A stretch of 64,000 nucleotides of DNA from Cinnamomum chago. Lineage: Eukaryota; Streptophyta; Magnoliopsida; Laurales; Lauraceae. Of the stretch, positions 55,951 to 64,000 are shown one piece after another. Under the pieces are notes generated by a model that was not told where the DNA came from, made no database searches, and saw only the letters and a list, made by a program, of their open reading frames with translations. Position 1 is the stretch's first letter; the number at the start of each line of letters is the position of its first letter. The translations under genes were made by a program, and so were the position numbers. The stretch spans positions 123,975,001-124,039,000 of the forward strand of contig CP142453.1 in the NCBI GenBank assembly GCA_038049695.1, written 5' to 3'.

Positions 55951-58549
55951 CATTGTGCGGGGATTGTATGCAATTTCTTGAACAAACTTTTATGCAGAGA
56001 TCCATTCCAAAGATGACAAAATGGTACAATATCTCCTTTGATAGAGAAGCAGTTCTCTGTCATAGGTACACCAAATTTCCTGCAAATATCAAGATTTATC
56101 TTCTACATTTTAAAATAAAATACATATAAGAAATCATTGAGTAGCCAAAAGAATCATAGAGGAACGATATCAAGAGATTATATTAAAGTAATAACAAAAG
56201 AGGATAGCTGTAACAAAACTCATGATCATGATCCAAAGTTTTCCATTGATCAAGAAGCTTTATATCTGCCTAAGAAGTAGAAGTAAGAGCGATCCTCCTT
56301 GCATTTAAGAAGGACAGAGTAGCTAAAGGCTACTCTCAGATCCAGCTCTTATAATGATGCTCTTGAGTAATCAAAACTATTTATGGAGTTGAGAAGCAGC
56401 TGATCAAATCTGTTCTTCAGACATATGTGAATCTTTTAGTTTTTTTTTTTTTATATGATTAAGTTACTTTGTTCCTACTGTGACAGGGCTTCTCGTGAGT
56501 GAGCTAAATCAGGTTTCTCTAGTGATGTTGATGTTGAATGGTCAATGACCTATCTTAGCTGTTGAAATTGATTAATCCTGTTTAGTCTTTTTGGGTTCTG
56601 CTTTTAATAAAATATTTTAATTTACAAAAAATAGAGAGATTTTATTAAAATAAAATTAATTGGATGCAATAATCAAAATAGGAGTTTCGGGGGGCATAGC
56701 GACCAATTGCCAAAACACTACCTAGCATGCCATACGTAGCAGTTGTGGCGTTATGTAACAGCATAACAATGTGAGCTTTTTAAGCGGTCAGAAAAGTTCA
56801 AATCTTAGGGTCTATTTTATTATTAGAATTTGTCATGTTGAGAAATTTTGGCCTTGCTATTTGTAAATGTCATGTTTCTTCACAAGTATTTTAAATCTCC
56901 AACCATCGGAAGGTTTCAAATGACTTTTGAGAATTCATGAGTTTCAGCTCCTTTGATTTTTTGTGGAATTTCCGGATGCTCAAGTTCAAAAGAACATTCA
57001 AGAATTCCATCTTGTCGAAGATTTTCAAAATTCTCCAGACAAGAATTCTATGAATTCCAATAAAAAAAAGCAGGCCCTTATGTAGCAACCAATCTAATGC
57101 TTTAATAGTGGTTTGGAGTCATATTGGGATGAAGATGTTTAGAAGAAGAAATCGAAAAACTGGTGTTTTAAATTAAAATTGTTCGGTTCTATTAAATTTT
57201 AAACCAAAACCCTACTCATTTTAAAATAACGTAGCATGTTCAACTACTACGGCAGATAATACAACAGATATTTTAAACCATTTTCGGGGAAACTCAAATT
57301 TCACCAGGTGAAGCAAGACTCTACAAATCCACTTCTTGACACGTGAGGATTCGAAGCAGGGAGGAAGCGACAGCTTCACGTGTGCGGAAACCCATGAGCA
57401 CGTGAGAAGATAGAAAGGGCTAGATATTCCTGGGCCATGGGCGCGACAGTTCGTTGCATTCGAACATAGAAATGGGTGGCTTCTTTTCTGTCAGTCTTTT
57501 CATTCGTCTTTTTCCATTTGCAACTTTTTAGCCTGTACAGAACTCTGGAGATGGTTTGTGTGTGGATGAGAGAGTTTGGTTGAGTGTGGGACAAGAGATT
57601 CTCCTTGCAAAGAATTCAGATCAGATGTGAGACTCATCCCTCAATTTCAAATCGACTGAGATCAGTTTGCCCAGCTTTAATTTGTTCTATCAAGGAACTT
57701 TCACTCTCAACTCAAGATATGATCACTACCAGCAAATCCAACTAGTCTGAAAGCTTGTTATTAAAATAATAGAGTTTCAATCTTCTTATAATTTAGATGA
57801 GATCAATATGAAAGTGGAATATCTCTGATTCAAGCTAAAATGTGCTTGATTATAGAAAAAGGAAAGTGATTTTGGGTCATTTGAATGTCATATAATTAGT
57901 ATAAGAAGATAAGTCTAGTCATATGATTTACGCAAGATTAATTTTATAGTGGGATTGGATTGGAATTCTGTCCCAATTTTTTTTTCTCTTCCTTCTTTTT
58001 GCCAGTTTGGGTTGTGGTACAGTAATGGTGGGATATCTTACTTGCCAAGGGATGAATTCATGGGCTGTTATTTGAGATAAGACACCCTTACCACTAGGGG
58101 GTGTCACCTGTTTCTCCAAAAGTATTGATTTGGAACAGTTGTGATTTCAGAAGTACCCATGCCATTAACTTCCGGAATTTTTTTTACCCCGTGAAGGGCC
58201 TTAGACCCATTTAGAGAGCTTCCAACTATGGGAGTGGACTCAACAGTCTCAAGAGAGGAAATATTACCTGCACACACAGGGAGTATGAACATCAGTTCAC
58301 ATAGGGAGAAGACCCAAGGATAAATCCCTGAGTAACTAGGTGTGAAGCAGGATGCCCAACCAATTGGCAATCCCTTAAGTTTCAGCCCAACTAAGGAATT
58401 TATGATATGGCCTCTAGGAATATTAGTTTATATGGAAATCGCCATCGAGAGTCTTTATGGAGCATTTGTTTGCAAGGATTATGTTTTTGCAAGAATTAAC
58501 TGCTGGGAATATTTTACATCAATATCATTTTGCAAGGATTATTCTTTAC
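54605..58549. other. Intergenic DNA with repeat fragments
   Basis: No gene recognised. The part 54850-55201 is rich in ggccc/gggcc words and ends with a hAT-like inverted terminus (tacagccccta at about 55191-55201). A unit containing 'gtaagcatttgaatacatatga' is repeated at about 55536 and 55591. A (TA)n run lies at 55912-55946. Confidence 0.5.
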
Positions 58550-58726
58550 ATTTTTTTTTCTTTTTTGGCTATCAGACGGTTTTCAACTTTTTGAACTGGA
58601 CTAATCCCTCCGAGCCTAAAGGGAAGCCGGATAAACTCCTCTATAGCCTCCCCTAGTATGATAGTGCAGTTTCGAACCTACAACCTCCGGATACAAACCA
58701 TGGTTGTAGACTAACTGAGCTACCCC
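58550..58726 (-). mobile_element. tRNA-derived SINE, family shared with 34861-35034
   Basis: On the minus strand the element starts with a clear box A, TAGCTCAGTTAGT (complement of 58710-58722), then box B GGTTCGAAACT (58668-58678), and ends in poly-A (T run at about 58552-58566 on the plus strand). Shared words with the 34.9-kb copy include 'ctctatagcc' and 'caacctcc(g)gatacaaacc'. Its boxes are better preserved than in the other copy. Confidence 0.75.
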
Positions 58727-59872
58727 ATGATAAAATTTAAGAAAAAAATCTCTTTTCAAATCTCACTTTTGCGCTTAGAATTCTCCAAATTTGATCATGT
58801 GTGAGAGGATAACGAAAACTTTTGAAGAAATGATAAATCTCTAACAAACAAACACCACCCTCACCATTCCTTATAGTCACGCTCATAAACCGAGGACTTT
58901 TGCCAATGTCTCCCAACTGAGGAAAAAGTTTTTGATTATAAAGAGCGATACATGCATGCACGTGACTGCTAAGAAATTGCATTGGGTCACAGTCCCAACC
59001 AACGACAGCAAAGAGATACCATTTTAAGCAAAGGCGAATGAATAAAGGTGAATGAGGAAAAGGAGGGCCTTTCTTTTAATCATGGAGGGACATGGTATTT
59101 ACAGTCAATGCTTTTTTTGACATTGCTCTTTGGTAAAATGGAAAGAGTACAAATTATCTTTCTAATATATACCTCTGGAGTATCGAGATGCAGAAGCTTT
59201 TCATGGAAAGTAGAAGACAAGACACCTAAGTTTTCCATTCAGTTGATGCACACACTGCTTTTTTGTTGATGAGCTCCATCAGATGCAAGGAATCTCGATG
59301 TGGATGGAATTCAGGGAGGGGAAAGTTGCTCGTATTAAGAGATTTGGTAAGCCGTGGAATTTTAAAATGGATTTTGCAGCCTCATTTCTTTCTCACTTCA
59401 GGGACCTTTGTATCCTTGGAAAACTGATAATCCTCTAAAATTTTATGGACACCGATAACATTATTTCGGTGTAGTTGAGCAAAGAAGGCGCCAAAAAGTG
59501 AAAAAAAGCTTGTACGAAATTAATCCAAATACTAGAGTGGATAACTGAATACAAGGAGAGAGAGAGAGAGAGATTAGCAATTGAGGGAGACAAACTTCGG
59601 CGAAAATTTTCACTTTATTGAGTTACACAGTAAATCTTCTCTATCTTATCTATCTTATCTATATCATTTTGTCAACTTAAGTGAAAATAAATGATAAATA
59701 AATAAGTTTCAAATTAGCATAGCTTCCTTCTCGATAATAACCCTTACTTTCAAGATTACCCTTTGAAAGGCCTTGATTGGATTATTTTGTCGCATTAAGC
59801 TAGCAAAAAAAAAAAAAATCAACAAAAAGGCTGATGAAGGTATACAAGGTCAACCCAGAATTTTTCGGAACT
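58727..59872. other. Intergenic DNA
   Basis: A (ga)n run lies at 59555-59572 and a (tatct)n stretch at 59641-59664. No gene recognised. Confidence 0.5.
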
Positions 59873-62800
59873 TGTTACACTCTAACCCGAGTTAATCAAG
59901 ATTAACTCTAATTAATTGCGATTAATGTGACTTAGACGTGATTAGTCAAGATAAATGGGATTAGTGATTAAAATGGATCAAAGTAGTTTCATTTGAGGAA
60001 CTTATTCATAATGGAATGGATTTGAAAGGAATTCATGTGATTGAGTTGAATTTAGACTCAAATTGATGGAATTAAGGATTTTTCCGTAAATACGCAATTT
60101 AGTGTATTTTCTTGAATATGGTAAAACTTGATATCATCGTGTGTATCTCAATGAGTACAACAGTTTTCCTAATACACACATTGTCACTTGACTTAATATG
60201 AGTCAAATGAGTCTTGAATTGACTTACGTTAGAAATATGTATAACATGTGGGGTTAATATGCAAAAATCCTTATGTTATGTGTCAAAGAAATAAGCTGCA
60301 TGTAGTGAAGTGTCTTTATCCAGCAAGTTTGAGGACAAGGAAAACTAGCAGCTGAGGTTTTCTTCTTCGTTCTTGGTTATCAAGCGTTGAATCAAGGAGT
60401 TTTCAAGGGAGTTTGAAACGGAAGAAGTGCTTCCATCTTTTCCATCACCTTCTCCATCAAGTGGGTGGTTTGTTTTCTTAGAGTTTGGTGAGTTTGACTC
60501 AACTAGAGGTGGAAACAAAGGGTGTTAAATCACAACAAAAAGGCAAGTATAAACAAGGATTCTTGAGTTTTCTTGTAACTTAGACTTTGTGTTTGGAAAT
60601 TTCATTTGAGTTGTAGATTATTTAAATGGATTTGATTTGATTTAGGAAGTGAGTAAATGGTATTAGAATGATGTATATGATGGAAGGGAAGTGTTGTATA
60701 AGTTGTATGAAGTAAGGATTGAGGTGGGAACAGGAGGTTCCAATGTTTGCTACAGGTATGGGCTGAAAAACAGAATTCTGAAATGAATTCTGCAGCAGTT
60801 CTGGGTGTAGCTCGGTCGACCGGCTAAACATAAATTTACTCTCTGGAAACCTGATAAAAACATTGTTCATGAATTTCATTTACAACTGTTGATCGACCGA
60901 CTGAGGTCTCGGTCGACCGAGTAGACAGAGAGTGGGTCGACCTGGCCTTCGCAGGTCGACCGAAATCCCAGTTGACGGGGTCGACTGGCCAAGGCCTCGC
61001 TCGACCGTGTCTTCTGAGAAAATGTGACTAGTTTAAGATTTTGAATCAATTTTCAATTGTCGTTTTGAGGCTAATTAGACTGCAATCAATGGGTAATGAG
61101 TTTATTATACTTTCCATAAAATGTTGCTTTTGGATAACCTGGTTATCCAAAGTCACGTATATGTGAACCAAAAGGAAACTAAAGTGAATTGTAATTCAAG
61201 GATAACATCCAAAGCTAATGCGTAATGCATTGATAAATTGTACAAACTTAGCAGTATTTCAGAATTTAATTATGAGGTTTACAGGATAAAGTCTATTAAG
61301 CGTTTAAAGGCTGTTTAGGTCCTTTATACCTCCATTGGTGTGAATTCAGGGAATGTTAATGTACAACATCCCCATATATTGTAATGTTCATCGAAAATAT
61401 CACGTACATTGAACAACTGGATTTACACTTGACTGGATGGTATTAGTTACTGACTTAGTTAATTGTTTATTGAATTGTATCTGTTAAATGAAATAAAAGG
61501 AATCCTTTTTTAGGCCTAGGTCATGAATGGTACGTCATTCCGCCCTGTGCCAAAGAGGACAATGATACCAAATGATTCTTTCGTCTTTAAGACAATGTGA
61601 AATGAATTGATAATTGAATTGATCAGTGAGTCTGGCACTACATGGTGATTTCTATAAGCTCATTAAGCTGATTCTGCTGCAGCAGATTATTTGGAGGCGT
61701 TCCAGAGCTCCGTGGTGATATCAGTAGTCCCTGACCCGGGCTCTGATAAGTCCCACAATAACTGAATCCTTCCGTATGGAAGAGAGAATCCTCTCCTTTG
61801 AGGGAGATGGAAATAGAATTGAATTGAAATGGAAATGCTATTGTAGTGTGCCAGGTACAAAGATTTTATTGATTGATTATGAGTTGGAATTGGAAATAAT
61901 CAATTTAACAATAAATGAAATTAATTAAATGTATCATTAGCATGTTTAATCATGTAAGTGTTTATACATTGCTGAATTGTGAAATTCATAGTGTTATTAA
62001 TGGCATTACAGGCACAGCTGCCCTTGTCGGTCCTTCTGAGACCACAGCGCCACCGGAGACGTCCGATACGGTTCCTGTGAGGTCCCGCCCTTGGTGGGCC
62101 CTCTAAATGCTAATTTATAGACTAATTAATCCTAATTTATGTTAATCTATGTTAATTATTGGTTAATTATGCTAATCTTTGCTAATTACTACTAATTACT
62201 ACTAATCCTTGCTAATTATTGTTAATTGCTATTTATTTGTGCTAATTAGGGGTTGATTAGCGAGATTAGTTAGATTTTCCTAAATTAGTTAGATTAGCTT
62301 AGTGGGTTAGTGTTTTTAATTAATCGGGTGCTGTGTTAATCCTAGACTATTAGTGTGGGGTAGGCTTAGTTAGTGAGTCTAATTAATTAATTAAGGTTGG
62401 GTTAGTGCAAAAGGTGCTCTTCTAGAAGCTTCCTAACCAAAAGACCTAATCTACCCTAACCCTAACCCTAACCACATGAAAACCCTAAGGTTAATCTAGT
62501 CATTAGTCACCCCCCCTTAAACCTATAAAACCATCTCTTATCCCAAGATAAACCCTAATCCCTAGATCAGCCCCCATCCCAAGAAAACCTCCAGCAACTA
62601 CTTCATTCCCATTGCCTCTCTTCCCCTCCTTCCATTTCTAACTTCCTCTCCTACGTTGAGCTAAGCTTGGTTGCTGAAACTCCATCTTGGTGATACTGCT
62701 GCTGTGCTCTTCCTCTTCTTCACTTCAGCTGGAGCAGCCACCCCCCTTCATCTTCTTATTTCCCCTCTCCTTTCCTCTCATTTTCCCTGCCTACTGGAAC

Positions 62801-64000
62801 CACTACTCTGCTAGAATTCCATTGGAGCTGCAGCACTTCTTCTCATTCATCTCTATTTGTGCTGGAGGAGTCTTGGAGCAGCAGCTGCCGTGTCATCATC
62901 TTCCTTCTCTTTCTCCTCTCTGTTTGAGCTGGGATTTACATTAAAGAGTTGCTGCTACAGTTGCTGCTACACCTACTCAGCTGCTGTACCCTTTTCCCCA
63001 TTTTCTCTCCCTCTCATTTCTTCACTTGGGATACTGTTGCCCTGCTGGGAATTCTCCAAGCTATTGCTGCTACTGCTGGAATCTATTCTTAAGAGCTGTA
63101 ACTGCTGTTATTGGGCTGGAAACAATTTCTAAGAGCTGCTGCAGTGTCATCTTCTTCTTCTTCATCTTCCCTGTTCAGCTGAAATTCTGGGATTTCTTTT
63201 CTATTGCTCTGATTCTCTCTACCAACCTCCTCAAACACTAAAGAGGCAAGTGCATCATACTGATAACTTAGGATGTGTGTTTATTTTCGTGATTCCATTA
63301 GTTTTCAGCTCATTATATGTTCAGTTAAGTGATAGTTTACCTCTGAGCTCTGTTTTGTATTTTGGATGGAAAGGTCAATGATGGATGGGGGATTTCACCC
63401 CCCATTTGGAAGATCAGTGGGTCATAAGGTGATTAATGGATGGTTATTGAGTTATTTAATGATTAGAAGTGTTTGGGTGAAGTTTGGAACCAATTGGAAG
63501 TGGTTTGGGCGAAAAAGGAGTCAAAACGGAGAAGTTGCAAAAATTCACCTGACACTGAAATTGCAGTGTGCTCGGTCGACCGAGACACCCTCCTCGGTCG
63601 ACCGGCGACACTGCAACCTGCAGAAATTTCAGTCTCAGTTATTTTTCTGCAGACTCGCCCGGGATTCGACCGATAGTGTTCTAGGTCGACCGAGACTACT
63701 AAGTTTTTGGGAAAAATTGGCCCTCAGTCATTTTCTTGCAGAAAACCCATTTCAATTAGTTTGGTTGACCCGGCTTAGCCCAGGTTGACCCGGTATACAT
63801 GGTTTTCGCAGGGAATGACTAAAAGTTGGTTTTTCACCCAAAAACTCAGACTGTTTACACCCAAATCAACCTAATACTTAGGATTTACATTTAGAAAGTG
63901 TTTAAAGCTGGAACATCAATCTTTCTAAGGTTTTTAGAGTATGCGGTCAATCACCTAGGCCAGGTTGTTGACCGGACACGCTGTAAGCCTTTAGAAACGA
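59873..64000 (+). mobile_element. Possible very long LTR running off the window
   Basis: TGTTACACTCTAACCC at 59873 resembles the TGTAACACCC-type start of long Tekay/Del LTRs. A promoter-like TATAAAA at 62524-62530 is followed by a C/T-rich leader (62580-63230), as in long plant LTRs. Dispersed gtcgaccga words occur at 60800-61010 and 63560-63790. No coding region or LTR end is in the window, so the identity is inference. Alternatively, this is a mixture of unrelated intergenic DNA. Confidence 0.4.
62453..62473. repeat. Interstitial telomere-like ccctaa repeat
   Basis: Three tandem accctaa units. Such telo-box words are common upstream of plant promoters and leaders, and this one lies about 50 bp before a TATA-like sequence. 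Confidence 0.8.

Noticed and set aside
62453..62473. Telomere-like ccctaa repeat as a chromosome end
   Set aside because: Only about three units with unique sequence on both sides; it is a telo-box-like word rather than a telomere.
62687..63241. Leu/Ser/Cys-rich overlapping frames
   Set aside because: All come from a C/T/G-rich leader with ctgctg words, open in several frames at once as expected from composition.
1..64000. CRISPR array, bacterial operon or rRNA operon
   Set aside because: No regularly spaced repeats of CRISPR type, no rRNA sequence and no bacterial gene organisation; the content is plant nuclear DNA.

Overview
This window is nuclear DNA of a flowering plant, most likely not a grass. 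The reasons are plant-only gene families (a TORNADO2/TET1-type tetraspanin and a PLATZ zinc-binding protein), short GT-AG introns, AT-rich intergenic DNA, and plant-typical mobile elements: Tat, chromovirus and Copia LTR retrotransposons, hAT and Tourist miniature elements, a long-TIR element and tRNA-derived SINEs. I cannot name the species.

Host genes are few. From left to right they are: two exons of a chloroplast RRM protein (minus strand, 1783-2372); a two-exon tetraspanin (plus, 6942-8192); scattered candidate exons of an unrecognised gene (10840-10899, 11244-11435, and a last exon from 12781 that resumes at 23813); a single-exon mitochondrial ribosomal protein uL6 (plus, 25281-25589); and a four-exon PLATZ gene (minus, 36881-38243). 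Everything from about 38.3 kb to the right end looks like intergenic or transposon DNA.

The mobile elements explain most of the rest. A Reina-like Ty3/gypsy element enters from the left edge and lies in an intron of the RRM gene. A complete but decayed 11-kb Tat-lineage retrotransposon (12847-23807, TSD ggggc) sits inside an open reading frame. Between its pol region and 3' LTR, on the opposite strand, is what looks like a separate transcription unit with its own TATA box, three introns and a degraded product resembling the plant 'putative gypsy type transposon' family. A 3.3-kb Copia element (51281-54599) lacks reverse transcriptase and has substituted integrase catalytic residues. Two hAT-type non-autonomous elements, one Tourist-type MITE, one long-TIR element and two hairpin elements are bounded by TIRs, most with recognisable duplications. 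The right end (about 59.87 kb onward) looks like a very long LTR running off the window.

The observations most worth following up are the spliced antisense unit in the Tat element, the 59-bp perfect inverted repeat at 50478-50598 with its sister hairpin at 49702-49825, the retrotransposon splitting an open exon at 12846/23813, and a 2.0-2.3 kb direct duplication carrying RNase H-like relics. Coordinates of splice sites, TIRs and TSDs were read by eye. Homology statements rest on recognising family motifs, not on a database search.
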